DNA of 64,000 bases from Metarhizobium sp964253915 (GCF_964253915.1 NZ_CAXUSG020000015.1:1-64000), one strand, 5' to 3'; shown: positions 35,083 through 44,347, counted from the stretch's first letter. Notes: a model not told the origin generated them from the letters alone. Program-made: numbers and translations.

Positions 35083-35775
35083 ATGCGCAAGGCATCCCGC
35101 CTCTTCGAGATCATCCAGATCCTGCGGCTGGCGAAAAAGCCGGTAACGGCGGCGGAGATCGGTGCGGCGCTGGAGGTGACGCCGCGCTCGATCTACCGCG
35201 ACATCGCAGCACTGCAGGCGATGCGAGTGCCGATCGAGGGCGGGCGCGGCATCGGCTACATCCTGCGCCCCGGCTTCGACCTGCCGCCGCTGATGTTTTC
35301 GATCGAGGAGATGGAGGCCATCGTTCTGTCGCTGGCGCTGCTGGAACGCACCGCCGACCAGGCGCTGAAACAGGCGGCCAAGGGCGTCAACGCCAAGATC
35401 GCCGCCGCCGTGCCCGGCCCGCTGCGGCAGGTGCTCGACCGCAACGCCCTGCATGCCTGGGGCTCGGTCGCACCAGCCCCCGACGGGATCGATCTCGGCC
35501 TCGTCAGGCACGCGATCCGCGACGAACGCAAATTGCTGCTCGACTACCGCGACGAACTGGGCAACGCCACCGAACGTAAAATCCGGCCACTGGCGCTGAT
35601 CTATTATTCGGCCACCGCCGTCATCGTCGCGTGGTGCGAACTGCGCCGCGCCATCCGCAATTTCCGCGCCGACCGCGTGGAAGAATGTGCAGCACTCGAC
35701 GAGTTTTTCCTTGGCGAAGGCAACAGTTTGCGTGAATTGTGGACGAGCAACTGGTCGGCGCGCCCCTCATCCTAA
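35083..35775 (+). CDS. HTH/WYL-domain transcriptional regulator (YafY family)
   Basis: A 230-residue regulator with an N-terminal winged helix (FEIIQILRLAKKPVTAAEIGA, then RSIYRDIAALQAM) and a C-terminal WYL domain (LLLDYRDELGNATERKIRPLALIYYSATAVIVAWCELR). WYL domains sense small ligands or nucleic acids. The sequence at the WYL position is IYYSATAVIVAWCE. ATG 35083 follows AAGGAA; a TTG at 35062 is less likely. Divergent from the LysE exporter, which is its most likely target. Confidence 0.9.
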   Translation: MRKASRLFEIIQILRLAKKPVTAAEIGAALEVTPRSIYRDIAALQAMRVPIEGGRGIGYILRPGFDLPPLMFSIEEMEAIVLSLALLERTADQALKQAAKGVNAKIAAAVPGPLRQVLDRNALHAWGSVAPAPDGIDLGLVRHAIRDERKLLLDYRDELGNATERKIRPLALIYYSATAVIVAWCELRRAIRNFRADRVEECAALDEFFLGEGNSLRELWTSNWSARPSS

Positions 35776-35803
35776 CCTTCGAGCCATCTGCCCCCTGACG
35801 GCA

Positions 35804-36002
35804 GGGCTTTCGCATATGACGCGACATCGCCCCTTTCCCCTTCTCCCCCGCGGGGAGAAGGTGGCCCGAAGGGTCGGATGAGGGGGAGCCAGATAGACAG
35901 GTCGCGCCGTGTAGCACCCCCTCATCCCGCTGCCGCGACCTTCTCCCCAAGGGGAGAAGGGGCAGGCGGCACCCTTTCATTCCATCTGCGATAGCCCTGC
36001 CC
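35804..36002. repeat. RIME-like palindromic intergenic repeat, copy 2 (most complete)
   Basis: About 199 bases bounded by imperfect terminal inverted repeats (GGCAGGGCTTTCGCATATG at the left, CATCTGCGATAGCCCTGCC at the right). Inside are two palindromic modules, CTTCTCCCCCGCGGGGAGAAG and CTTCTCCCCAAGGGGAGAAG, flanking GGATGAGGGGG and CCCCCTCATC. This copy shows the full element and lies between convergent genes. Confidence 0.88.
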
Positions 36003-36026
36003 CCGCGGAAGAGACAGGGGACCGGA

Positions 36027-36884
36027 TCAGACCGGAACAGGCAACGGCAGCGTACGGCTTTCCTCGCGGCCGAAACCGCGGATCTCCAGCCGGTCCTCAT
36101 AAACGTCGACGATGGCAAAGGTGTTTTCGTCGGGCGTATCGACCATGCCCTTGAAGGTGACGAAGGCGCAGCCGCCGTGCTCGCCGAAATTGCCGGCGTG
36201 GTTGTGGCCGCAGAAATAGGCCGGAACGTTGTCGTAGGCTTCGATCAGTTCCAGAACGCGGGCAAAATCCCAGAGATTGTGCTCGTTCGGCGGATAGACC
36301 GGGTAGTGATTGAGGATGATCACCGTTTCGCCGGCCGCCTTGGCCGCGCGCAAAGTCACTTCCAGCCAGGCGAACTGCGTGTCGCTCAGCGCGCCGTTCC
36401 ACGTCTGGGCGTTGGCGGCGCCTTCTGCCTTCAGCACCGCGAGATGGCTGGCGGCCAGCGCCCGGTGGGCATCGCCTTCGCCCGGCGCAAACAGGCTGAC
36501 CTCGTTGCCGTTCAGCGCAATGAAGCGGAAGCTGCCGACCTTGAAATCGTAATAGCTGTCCTCCAACCCGAGCCGACCGACGACGGATTCAAGGCGCTCT
36601 GCCGAGACTGAAAAATCGTGGTTGCCGAGCAGCAAGCGGCTTGGCGCCTTCAGCCTGTCGTAGACAGGCAGGATATCGTCAAAACTCCGGAAGGAGCGGT
36701 CGATGATGTCGCCGAGTGTGACGACGAAGGCCAGCTCCTCGCCGTTGAAGACGTCGATTGCCGCCGACAGTTTTTCGAGACTGTTGGCATAGTAGCGGTT
36801 CATGCCGACATGCGGGGGAATGGCGGCATATTGCGGGTCGGCAAGGACGCCGAAGCGAAAAAGAGGCTGATCTGTCAGGGTCAT
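36027..36884 (-). CDS. Metallophosphoesterase (ADPRM-like)
   Basis: A 285-residue calcineurin-like phosphoesterase. Metal-binding motifs are intact: GVLADPQYA (Asp-x-Gln as in Mn-dependent ADP-ribose/CDP-alcohol diphosphatases) near residue 13, TLGDIIDR near 56, LLGNHD near 86, ILNHYPVYP near 194 and FCGHNHAGNFG near 224. The DPQ signature points to the ADPRM subfamily rather than to generic phosphatases, but the substrate is not proved. Cytosolic, single gene, preceded on its 3' side by repeat copy 2. Confidence 0.88.
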   Translation of the reverse strand: MTLTDQPLFRFGVLADPQYAAIPPHVGMNRYYANSLEKLSAAIDVFNGEELAFVVTLGDIIDRSFRSFDDILPVYDRLKAPSRLLLGNHDFSVSAERLESVVGRLGLEDSYYDFKVGSFRFIALNGNEVSLFAPGEGDAHRALAASHLAVLKAEGAANAQTWNGALSDTQFAWLEVTLRAAKAAGETVIILNHYPVYPPNEHNLWDFARVLELIEAYDNVPAYFCGHNHAGNFGEHGGCAFVTFKGMVDTPDENTFAIVDVYEDRLEIRGFGREESRTLPLPVPV

Positions 36885-36943
36885 CCGGCGTGCTTAGGGT
36901 TGTTGATTAACACGATTGTGACAGAAGAACCCCGCAAACGAAA

Positions 36944-36971
36944 CACCCGGCGCTCTTTCGAACGCCGGGTG
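36944..36971 (-). terminator. Terminator after sodB
   Basis: A perfect 9-bp stem (CACCCGGCG with CGCCGGGTG) 26 bases past the sodB stop; on the minus strand it is followed by TTTCGTTTG. Confidence 0.7.
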
Positions 36972-36996
36972 CTGCAAGCGGGATGCTGACACCAGA

Positions 36997-37599
36997 TTAC
37001 TTGGCGGCAGCTTCGTACATTTCCAGGACGTAGTCCCAGTTGATCAGGCTGTCGACGAAGGCTTCGAGGTACTTCGGACGCGCGTTGCGGTAGTCGATGT
37101 AATAGGAATGTTCCCAGACGTCGACGCCGAGGATCGGCGAGCCGCCGTGAACCAGCGGGTTTTCGCCGTTCGGGGTCTTGGAAATTTCGAGCTTGCCGTT
37201 CTTGACGGAAACCCAGGCCCAGCCGGAGCCGAACTGGGTCGTGCCGGCAGCAACGAAGTCAGCCTTGAACTTGTCGTAACCGCCGAGGTCGGAATTGAAG
37301 GCAGCTTCCAGCTTGCCCGGCAGCTTGTTGCCGCCGCCGTCCTTCTTCATCCACTTCCAGAAATGGATGTGGTTGTAGTGCTGGGCAGCATTGTTGAACA
37401 GGCCGGCATGGGTGCCGAAGGACTTCTTCACGACCTCTTCGAGGGAGAGATCGGCAAGACCGGCTTCCGCGGCGAGCTTGTTGCCGTTGTCGACGTAAGC
37501 CTTGTGGTGCTTGTCGTGGTGATATTCGAGCGTCTCCTTCGACATGAAGGGGGCAAGAGCTTCGTAGTCATACGGCAGCGGCGGAAGTTCGAAAGCCAT
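36997..37599 (-). CDS. sodB: Superoxide dismutase [Fe/Mn]
   Basis: A 200-residue Fe/Mn-type superoxide dismutase, converting superoxide to O2 and H2O2 in the cytosol. Metal ligands are His27 (EYHHDKHHKAY), His77 (AAQHYNHIHFW), Asp160 and His164 (DVWEHSYYIDY). Gln73 before the second ligand, together with GSGWAWV, is as in iron-type enzymes. GGGAG precedes the start. Single-gene unit with its own terminator. Confidence 0.96.
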   Translation of the reverse strand: MAFELPPLPYDYEALAPFMSKETLEYHHDKHHKAYVDNGNKLAAEAGLADLSLEEVVKKSFGTHAGLFNNAAQHYNHIHFWKWMKKDGGGNKLPGKLEAAFNSDLGGYDKFKADFVAAGTTQFGSGWAWVSVKNGKLEISKTPNGENPLVHGGSPILGVDVWEHSYYIDYRNARPKYLEAFVDSLINWDYVLEMYEAAAK

Positions 37600-37824
37600 G
37601 GTTTAATCTCCCTTATTGGCAGAGGCCTAACTGAGGTCAGTCGTGCGGGAACATAGGAGCGGATGGGGCACGTGGCAACCGGAGAAATGCCAAAAATCAA
37701 CACCGTCAAGGAAAATTCAACTCCCCGGCACGCTGGCCAGAATCGCAGAAAAACCGCATTGCTGGGCGATCCGCAACGCCCCGTTCCGGCCCTCCGGCCA
37801 AGGACATGACGAAGGACGCCCCTG

Positions 37825-38154
37825 ATGAAAACCGCTCTTGCCCTTACCCTTTTCATGGCTGCCGCAGCCGGTGCCGCCCATGCCTCGTCGGACGATGCCT
37901 GGGCCGAACTCGCAGCCGATGTGAAAGCCAAGTGCATCGAGGCCGCCAAGGCATCGTTCAAGACCGGCAAGGTGGCAGTCGATCCCTTCGGCAGCGAAAG
38001 CTTTGGCCTTGCGGTGGTGAGCGGTGAGCTGAAATCGACCAAGGGCCAGCAGGCCGCCGTCATCTGCGTCTACGACAAGAAGACGAAGAAGGTCGAGATC
38101 GGCAGCGAACTCGGCAGCGACGTCATCAAGGTGACGGTGCCGAAGAAGAAGTGA
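37825..38154 (+). CDS. Small periplasmic protein of unknown function
   Basis: A 109-residue protein with a clear signal peptide (MKTALALTLFMAAAAGAAHA). The mature part of about 89 residues has two cysteines (KCIEAAKA, VICVYDKK) that could form a disulfide, a FGLAVVSG strand, and a Lys-rich C-terminus. Similar small proteins are found across rhizobia without a known role. ATG 37825 is preceded by GGACGCCCC, a weak site. Confidence 0.7.
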   Translation: MKTALALTLFMAAAAGAAHASSDDAWAELAADVKAKCIEAAKASFKTGKVAVDPFGSESFGLAVVSGELKSTKGQQAAVICVYDKKTKKVEIGSELGSDVIKVTVPKKK

Positions 38155-38161
38155 GGCGCGT

Positions 38162-38189
38162 CCGGCAGGGGCCGGCGCGCCCCTGCCGG
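38162..38189. terminator. Bidirectional hairpin between converging genes
   Basis: A perfect 11-bp stem (CCGGCAGGGGC with GCCCCTGCCGG, 6-base loop) fills the 36 bases between the small periplasmic gene and the aminotransferase stop. Confidence 0.65.
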
Positions 38190-38190
38190 C

Positions 38191-39075
38191 TTATTCCTCG
38201 TTGCCGGAGCGGCCGTAGGCCCAGTCCATGTAGAGGTCGAGCGCCTTGCGGGTGATCGGGCCTTCCTGATAGCTGCGGCTGTCGATCTGGGTTACCGGCG
38301 CGACCTTGGAATAGTTGCCGGTCATGAACACTTCGTCGGCGCCGAGGAAATCGTCGACCGTCAACGTCGCCTCGTGCACCTCGAAACCGGCCTGCTTCAA
38401 CAGGCCGATGATGCGGGCGCGGGTGATGCCGGCGAGGAAGGTGTAGTTGATCGCCGGCGTGTAGACGGCGCCGTCCTTGACCATGAAGACGTTGGAGGTG
38501 GCGGTTTCGGCGACGTTGCCGTTCATGTCGCGCACCAGCGCATTGTCGAAGCCGCGACCGACGGCTTCCGTCAACATGCGGCCATTGTTGGGGTAGAGGC
38601 TGCCGGTCTTGGCCGTCGTCATGGCGCTTTCCGGCGTCGGGCGGCGGAAGGGCGAGACGGTGAGGCGGCTGGGCTTGGCGGTGTTCATCGGCGCTTCGAA
38701 CAGGCACAAGGCGAAGCGGGTGGACTCCGGATCGGGGGCGACGACGCCGTAGCGGCCATGCTCGGCCCAATACATCGGCTTGATGTAGATCGCCGTCTTG
38801 CCGTCGAACTTCGAAATGCCTTCCCAGGCGAGTTTTTCGATCTCTTCCGCCGTCTTGACCGGGTTCATGCCCATGGCCACCGCCGAGCGGTTGATGCGCT
38901 GGCAATGCAGGTCGAGGTCGGGCGCGATGCCATCGAACCAGCGGCCGCCGTCAAACACCGTCGAGCCCAGCCACATGGCATGCGAGGTCGGCCCGATCAG
39001 CGGCGGATTGCCGGCGAGCCATTCGCCATCGACATAAGTCCAGGTGGGTGTGGGGGCAGCGGTGTTGACGGGCAT
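38191..39075 (-). CDS. ilvE: Branched-chain-amino-acid aminotransferase (fold IV)
   Basis: A 294-residue PLP-dependent class IV aminotransferase, matching branched-chain aminotransferases that interconvert Leu, Ile and Val with their 2-oxo acids. The PLP lysine is in MTTAKTGSLYPNNGRML near residue 152; the conserved SNVFMVKDG and FLAGITRARII segments (residues about 195-225) contact the cofactor phosphate and ring. DGGRWFDGIAPDLDLHCQRI is the typical N-terminal region. AAGGAGAG precedes the start. Alternative fold-IV activities (D-amino acid transaminase, ADC lyase) are less likely given length and motifs. Confidence 0.88.
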   Translation of the reverse strand: MPVNTAAPTPTWTYVDGEWLAGNPPLIGPTSHAMWLGSTVFDGGRWFDGIAPDLDLHCQRINRSAVAMGMNPVKTAEEIEKLAWEGISKFDGKTAIYIKPMYWAEHGRYGVVAPDPESTRFALCLFEAPMNTAKPSRLTVSPFRRPTPESAMTTAKTGSLYPNNGRMLTEAVGRGFDNALVRDMNGNVAETATSNVFMVKDGAVYTPAINYTFLAGITRARIIGLLKQAGFEVHEATLTVDDFLGADEVFMTGNYSKVAPVTQIDSRSYQEGPITRKALDLYMDWAYGRSGNEE

Positions 39076-39310
39076 GATGCTCTCCTTTGTTCTTGTTTGT
39101 TATCAACGCCCGCCGGTCAGCCCGGTCAAGCCAAAAAAGCCGCGCGCCGACACTTGGCAACAAACTGTCCGAAAATCGTCGACGCTTGCAGGAATTTTGC
39201 GTGAAAACAAACGCTTGCCGAATAGGTGCATCACAAATATTCATGGATGCGAGCCTTTTGGCGATGCTTGCGCCATGCCATCATCCGGCGCAGAAAAAGA
39301 GGATTGCCCG

Positions 39311-40351
39311 ATGAAAGCCATGTATTTCGAACGCTTCGGCGAAACGCCCGAGATCCGCACCCTGCCCGACCCGACGCCTGCCGAGGGCGGCGTCGTCATC
39401 AAGGTGGAAGCGACGGGGCTGTGCCGCAGCGACTGGCACGGCTGGATCGGCCATGATGCCGACATCGTGCTGCCGCACGTGCCGGGGCACGAGTTCGCCG
39501 GCACTGTCTCGGCAGTCGGCAAGGGCGTCATGCGCTTCAAGGTCGGCGACCGGGTGACGGTGCCCTTCGTTTCCGGCTGCGGCCATTGCAGCGAGTGCCA
39601 TTCCGGCAACCAGCAGGTCTGCCCCAACCAGTTCCAGCCGGGCTTCACCCACTGGGGTTCGTTTGCCGAATATGTGGCGATCCCCTATGCCGACCTCAAT
39701 CTGGTCCACCTGCCCGACAATCTCGATTACGCCACGGCGGCAAGCCTCGGCTGCCGCTTCGTCACCTCCTTCCGCGCCGTCGTCGACCAGGGCCGCACCA
39801 AGCCCGGCGAGTGGGTGGCGGTGCATGGCTGCGGCGGCATCGGACTTTCGGCGATCATGATCGCCACGGCGCAGGGCGCCAACGTCATCGCCATCGACAT
39901 CACCGAGGAAAAGCTCGCCTTCGCCCGTTCGCTCGGCGCCGTGGCGACCATCCATGCGGGGGCGACGGCCAATGTCGCCGAGGCGGTGAAGGAGATCACC
40001 AAGGGCGGCGCGCATGTCTCCATCGACGCGCTCGGCCATACCGCCACCTGCGTCAACTCGATCCGCAACCTGCGCCGCCGCGGCCGGCACATCCAGGTGG
40101 GGCTGATGCTCGCCGACCACGCGACGCCGGCCATCCCGATGGGCGAGGTACTGGCCTACGAACTGGAGATCTACGGTAGCCACGGCATGCAGGCCTGGCG
40201 CTACGACGCGCTGATGGACATGCTGGAAACCGGCAAGCTGGCGCCGCAAAAACTGGTCGGCCGCCATGTGAGCCTGGACGAAGCGGTGCCGGCGCTGATG
40301 GCGATGGATACCGCCACCGATATCGGCATCAGCGTCATCACCCGCTTCTGA
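39311..40351 (+). CDS. Zinc-dependent alcohol dehydrogenase (MDR family)
   Basis: A 346-residue medium-chain dehydrogenase/reductase. The catalytic zinc site is seen in GLCRSDWHGWIG (Cys37) and GHEFAGTVSAVG (His-Glu near residue 58). The structural zinc site CGHCSECHSGNQQVC is complete (four Cys). The NAD-binding motif is VHGCGGIGLSAI near residue 170, and AIDITEEKL ends in Asp, suggesting NAD rather than NADP. Likely cytosolic oxidation of a primary alcohol or reduction of an aldehyde. Ten bases separate it from the dehalogenase gene; these and tam form a probable three-gene operon. Confidence 0.92.
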   Translation: MKAMYFERFGETPEIRTLPDPTPAEGGVVIKVEATGLCRSDWHGWIGHDADIVLPHVPGHEFAGTVSAVGKGVMRFKVGDRVTVPFVSGCGHCSECHSGNQQVCPNQFQPGFTHWGSFAEYVAIPYADLNLVHLPDNLDYATAASLGCRFVTSFRAVVDQGRTKPGEWVAVHGCGGIGLSAIMIATAQGANVIAIDITEEKLAFARSLGAVATIHAGATANVAEAVKEITKGGAHVSIDALGHTATCVNSIRNLRRRGRHIQVGLMLADHATPAIPMGEVLAYELEIYGSHGMQAWRYDALMDMLETGKLAPQKLVGRHVSLDEAVPALMAMDTATDIGISVITRF

Positions 40352-40361
40352 GGCACAGATC

Positions 40362-41012
40362 ATGAGCCAGTCCGCCTACGTCTTCGATGCCTACGGCACG
40401 CTGTTCGACGTGCATGCGGCAGTGCGCCGCCATGCCGGCCGGGCCGGGCCGGACTACCAGCTTTTTTCCGAGATCTGGCGGGCCAAGCAGCTGGAATATT
40501 CCTGGGTGCGTTCGCTGATGGGCGCTTACGCCGATTTCTGGGCGCTGACCGAACAGGCGCTCGACTACAGTTTTGCGCGGGTGAAAAGCGTCGATCCATC
40601 GTTGCGTGCCGACTTGCTCGACGCCTACTGGACGCTCGACTGCTATCCGGAGGTGCCCGCAGTGCTGAAAGGACTGAAGGCACGCGGTGCGCGCGTCGCG
40701 ATCCTCTCCAACGGCTCGCCGCAGATGCTTTCCGCCGCCGTCGCCAATTCGGCGCTGGAGACGGTCATCGACGACATCTTCTCCGTCGATGCGGTGAAAA
40801 CCTTCAAGACGGCGCCGGCCGTCTACGAACTGGTGACGACAGCCTATCGGCTCTATCCGCAAGCCGTTTCCTTCCAGTCGTCGAACCGCTGGGACGTCGC
40901 TGGAGCAACCAAATTTGGTTTCCGCACCGTCTGGATCAACCGCAATAATCTGCCCGACGAATATGGCGATTACGGCCCGTCCCTGATATTGCCGTCGCTC
41001 GACGCCTTGTAA
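40362..41012 (+). CDS. (S)-2-haloacid dehalogenase type II (HAD superfamily)
   Basis: A 216-residue HAD hydrolase of the L-2-haloacid dehalogenase class. Motif I is FDAYGTLFD (nucleophile Asp9), motif II ILSNGSP, motif III the Lys of KTFKTAPAVYEL, and motif IV SSNRWDVAGATKFG (Asp near 180). The SSNxWD signature is specific to type II haloacid dehalogenases, which replace halogen with hydroxyl. Physiological substrate in this organism is not known. It sits between the alcohol dehydrogenase and tam with short gaps, suggesting co-transcription. Confidence 0.9.
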   Translation: MSQSAYVFDAYGTLFDVHAAVRRHAGRAGPDYQLFSEIWRAKQLEYSWVRSLMGAYADFWALTEQALDYSFARVKSVDPSLRADLLDAYWTLDCYPEVPAVLKGLKARGARVAILSNGSPQMLSAAVANSALETVIDDIFSVDAVKTFKTAPAVYELVTTAYRLYPQAVSFQSSNRWDVAGATKFGFRTVWINRNNLPDEYGDYGPSLILPSLDAL

Positions 41013-41032
41013 CGGGAAACAAAGAGGACGGC

Positions 41033-41803
41033 ATGGCCTGGTCGGCATCACAATATCTGAAATTCGAGGAAGAACGCACCCAGCCGGCGCGCGACCTGCT
41101 GGCGGAAATCCATCATGACGCGGTGACCACCGCCGTGGATCTCGGCTGCGGCCCCGGCAATTCCACCGAACTTCTGGCCGAGCGCTTTCCCGCTGCCGCG
41201 ATCCGCGGCGTCGACAGCGACGCCAACATGCTGGAGGCCGCCCGCAAGCGCTTGCCGGCCCTGAGTTTCGAACAGGCCGATATCGCCAGCTGGAGCCCGG
41301 CGGAACCTGTCGACGTGCTGTTTGCCAATGCCGTGCTGCAATGGCTGCCGGACCATATCGACGTCATGGACCGGCTTCTCGACCACCTGACGCCGGGCGG
41401 CGTGCTGGCGGTGCAGATGCCGGACAACCTCGCCGAACCCTCACACAAGGCAATGGAGGCGACGCTGCACGACGGCCCCTGGGCCGCCGAATTCGAAGGC
41501 CGCAGCCTGCGCCGGCCGAGCCTGCCGCAGCCGATCACCTATTACGAACGCCTGTCGTCGAAACTCGCCGGGCTGAACCTCTGGCACACCGTCTACCGCC
41601 ATCCGATGGACGATGCGGCGGCGATCGTCGAATGGGTCAAGGCGACGGGGCTCCGCCCCTATCTCGATGCTGTCGGCGAGAAGCACCGCGAACAATTCCT
41701 CGCTGCCTATCAAGCGCATATCGCCGAAGCCTACCCGCCGCAGGAAGACGGGAAATGCCTGCTGCTGTTTCCGCGGTTCTTCTTGGTGGCAGTGAAGAAG
41801 TAG
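41033..41803 (+). CDS. tam: Trans-aconitate 2-methyltransferase
   Basis: A 256-residue SAM-dependent methyltransferase. Motif I VDLGCGPGNSTELL is near residue 36, with the following acidic residue in GVDSDANML, and the post-I motif ADIASWSP. The sequence FANAVLQWLPDH and the C-terminal YLDAVGEKHREQFLAAYQ are typical of Tam, which methylates trans-aconitate, an inhibitor of aconitase. Cytosolic. Twenty bases after the dehalogenase. Repeat copy 3 follows. Confidence 0.9.
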   Translation: MAWSASQYLKFEEERTQPARDLLAEIHHDAVTTAVDLGCGPGNSTELLAERFPAAAIRGVDSDANMLEAARKRLPALSFEQADIASWSPAEPVDVLFANAVLQWLPDHIDVMDRLLDHLTPGGVLAVQMPDNLAEPSHKAMEATLHDGPWAAEFEGRSLRRPSLPQPITYYERLSSKLAGLNLWHTVYRHPMDDAAAIVEWVKATGLRPYLDAVGEKHREQFLAAYQAHIAEAYPPQEDGKCLLLFPRFFLVAVKK

Positions 41804-41838
41804 AGCGTTGTGGCTTGGCCCTCGCGCTGAGTGGCTTG

Positions 41839-42150
41839 CCCCTCACCCTAACCCTCTCCCCGTAGAACGGGGAGAGGGGAGACGTGCCTCGCGCAACGTC
41901 GCCTTTCCCCTTCTCCCCTCGGGGAGAAGGTGGCCCGAAGGGTCGGATGAGGGGGCGATATACGGCAGAAATTTTTACCGTGTGGCACCCCCCTCATCCC
42001 GCTGCCGCGACCTTCTCCCCGAGGGGAGAAGGGGCAGGCGGCGCCCTCTCATTCCATCCAAACGCCGCGTTGAACGGGGCAGAAACGGTGTGGCACATCC
42101 CCTTCTCCCCGCATGCGGAGAGAAGGTGCCGGCAGGCGGATGAGGGGCCC
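41839..42150. repeat. RIME-like palindromic repeat, copy 3 (compound)
   Basis: A row of four palindromic modules: CCTCTCCCCGTAGAACGGGGAGAGG, two CTTCTCCCC(n)GGGGAGAAG units in opposite order with GGATGAGGGGG and CCCCCTCATC, and a last unit CTTCTCCCCGCATGCGGAGAGAAGG with GGATGAGGGG. It fills the 360 bases between converging genes tam and the DUF2267-like gene. Confidence 0.85.
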
Positions 42151-42163
42151 TACCGCGCAAAGT

Positions 42164-42559
42164 TCAAACGAACTGGCTCAACCCCGGAACCGAAGACACC
42201 ACCTGGTCGACCACCTCGTCGCCGGCATATTGCTTGGCGGCTGCAATCGTTTCGCGGGCCAGCGCCGTGATCTCGCCCATGCCGAGGCCTTCGCTCATCA
42301 GCTGCTGTCCGAGGCCCATGATGCCGCCGCCGCCGCCGAGTGCGCTCATGACCGAGCCGAGCAGGCCACCGCCGCCGGCGGATTCGCCATTGAAGCGGGC
42401 AACGAGATCGGCGCCGCCGGGGATCGCCTCGATCATCCGCGCCACGGCGCCGTCGTCGGCCTCGCGCTGCAGGAAGCCGAGCATCATGCCGAGGGCCTTT
42501 TCCGCCAGCGCCGGCTCGATGCCGATCTTGTCGGCGATCTGTGTGACGATTTCATTCAT
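42164..42559 (-). CDS. DUF2267/DUF2780-like protein
   Basis: A 131-residue soluble protein. It opens MNEIVTQIADKIGIEPALAEKA and MLGFLQREADDG, a helix-rich pattern seen in DUF2267/DUF2780-type proteins. A Gly-rich central stretch (GGGGLLGSVMSALGGGGGIMG) separates it from a second helical region (ITALARETIAAAKQYAGDEVVDQ) that ends at the C-terminus. No signal peptide. I am not certain of the family. It is divergent from the HerA-like ATPase, 219 bases apart. The very long minus-strand open frame running on to 44137 is a shadow of that ATPase gene. Confidence 0.7.
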   Translation of the reverse strand: MNEIVTQIADKIGIEPALAEKALGMMLGFLQREADDGAVARMIEAIPGGADLVARFNGESAGGGGLLGSVMSALGGGGGIMGLGQQLMSEGLGMGEITALARETIAAAKQYAGDEVVDQVVSSVPGLSQFV

Positions 42560-42778
42560 GGGCTTCTCTCCTTTGTGATCGCGGCGAGCGCGGTATGGAT
42601 GGGGCGCGGAACCTTGGCCGCCCTCCCCGTTTCGGCCACCCTGCGGCAGCATCAGAATCAGGGCCAGCGGATGGTTGTCCGCATCCGATGCTATCCTTAT
42701 AACAGGACGAAGATGATTCAATGAAAAGCTGCGGATGCGGCCCAGCCATCGCCGCACGCCCAAGGGAGTGAATGTTTG

Positions 42779-44347
42779 ATGTTGCAGGACGGAAAGCTTT
42801 TCATCGGTGCCAGCCGCAATCCGGATGACAGCATCAACAAGCCCGAATATCTCGACCTGAAATTCGGCAACCGTCACGGCCTGATCACCGGCGCCACCGG
42901 CACCGGCAAGACCGTGACGCTGCAGATCCTGGCGGAAGCCTTTTCCGATGCCGGCGTGCCGGTGTTCTGCTCCGATATCAAGGGCGACCTTTCCGGCATC
43001 GCCGCCATGGGCGAGCCAAAAGACTTCCTCCTGAAGCGTGCCGAACAGATCGGCCTCAGCCCTTACGATTTTCAGGAATTCCCGGTGATCTTCTGGGATC
43101 TCTACGGCGAGAAGGGCCACCGGGTGCGCACCACCATCGCCGAGATGGGGCCTCTTTTGCTGGCCCGGCTGATGAATGCCACCGAGGCGCAGGAGGGCGT
43201 GCTCAACATCGCCTTCAAGATCGCCGACGAGGGTGGCCTGCCGCTGCTCGACCTCAAGGATCTGCAGGCGATGCTCAACTACATGGGCGAACATGCCAGC
43301 GAGATTTCCAACCAGTTCGGCTTCGTGTCGAAATCTTCGGTCGGCTCGCTGCAGCGCGGACTGCTGGTGCTGGAACAGCAGGGGGCGGAACATTTCTTCG
43401 GCGAGCCGGCGCTGAAGATCACCGATATCATGCGTGTCACCAATGACGGCCGCGGCGCCATCTCGGTGCTGGCCGCCGACAAGCTGATGATGAACCCGCG
43501 GCTTTATGCCACCTTCCTGCTCTGGCTGCTGTCGGAACTGTTCGAGGAACTGCCCGAGGTCGGCGATCCCGACAAGCCGAAGCTGGTGTTCTTCTTCGAC
43601 GAGGCCCACCTCTTGTTCACCGATGCGCCAAAAGTGCTGATCGAGCGCGTCGAGCAGGTGGTGCGGCTGATCCGTTCCAAGGGCGTCGGCGTCTATTTCG
43701 TCACGCAGAACCCGCTCGACGTACCGGAGACCGTACTCGCCCAGCTCGGCAACCGGGTGCAGCATGCGTTGCGCGCCTATACGCCGCGCGAGCAGAAGGC
43801 GGTGAAGACGGCTGCCGATACCTTCCGCCCCAACCCGGCCTTCGATTGCGCCACCGTCATCACCACGCTCGGCACCGGCGAGGCGCTGGTCTCGACGCTG
43901 GAGGGCAAGGGTGCGCCGTCGATGGTGGAACGCACCCTCATCCGCCCGCCGGCCTCGCGGCTCGGCCCGGTGACGGACGAGGAACGCAAGAAGGTGATCG
44001 CGGTCAGCCCGGTCGCCGAAATGTACGACGAGGATTTCGATCGCGAGTCGGCTTATGAAATTCTCGCCGGCCGCGCCAAGCAGGCAGCCGACCAGGAAGC
44101 CGCCAAACGCCAAGCGGAAGAAAAGCAGCAGCAACAAGGCGACGACGACAGCGCCGCCGGCCGCTGGACCCTGCCCGGCTTCGGCAACGACCGAAACGAC
44201 GACGCCGATCCGGCACCACGCAAACGCACCTCCGGTTACCAGCGCGAAACGGTGGTCGAGGCGGCGATGAAGAGTGTGGCGCGAACCGTGGCGAGCCAGG
44301 TCGGGCGGGCGCTGGTGCGCGGTATTCTCGGCAGCTTGCGGCGGTGA
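42779..44347 (+). CDS. HerA-like/DUF853 family P-loop ATPase
   Basis: A 522-residue ATPase of the HerA/FtsK superfamily, DUF853 branch (like E. coli YjgR). Walker A is GATGTGKT at residues 38-45; Walker B is KLVFFFDEAHLLF around 265-280. Sensor regions include GVGVYFVTQNPLDVPETVLAQLGNRVQHAL. The C-terminal 90 residues are a charged, Gln/Lys-rich linker and a helix ending AVGRALVRGILGSLRR-like. Members are DNA-translocase-like but the role of this branch is not established. AGGGAG precedes ATG 42779. Confidence 0.9.
   Translation: MLQDGKLFIGASRNPDDSINKPEYLDLKFGNRHGLITGATGTGKTVTLQILAEAFSDAGVPVFCSDIKGDLSGIAAMGEPKDFLLKRAEQIGLSPYDFQEFPVIFWDLYGEKGHRVRTTIAEMGPLLLARLMNATEAQEGVLNIAFKIADEGGLPLLDLKDLQAMLNYMGEHASEISNQFGFVSKSSVGSLQRGLLVLEQQGAEHFFGEPALKITDIMRVTNDGRGAISVLAADKLMMNPRLYATFLLWLLSELFEELPEVGDPDKPKLVFFFDEAHLLFTDAPKVLIERVEQVVRLIRSKGVGVYFVTQNPLDVPETVLAQLGNRVQHALRAYTPREQKAVKTAADTFRPNPAFDCATVITTLGTGEALVSTLEGKGAPSMVERTLIRPPASRLGPVTDEERKKVIAVSPVAEMYDEDFDRESAYEILAGRAKQAADQEAAKRQAEEKQQQQGDDDSAAGRWTLPGFGNDRNDDADPAPRKRTSGYQRETVVEAAMKSVARTVASQVGRALVRGILGSLRR

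Noticed and set aside
41839..42150. Possible CRISPR array
   Set aside because: The repeated units are palindromic modules of unequal spacing that recur at eight distant sites, with no unique spacers of equal length and no cas genes.
42560..44137. Minus-strand extension of the DUF2267-like gene to 657 codons
   Set aside because: The part beyond 42559 is antisense to the HerA-like ATPase and has low-complexity composition. The real start is MNEIVTQ at 42559.
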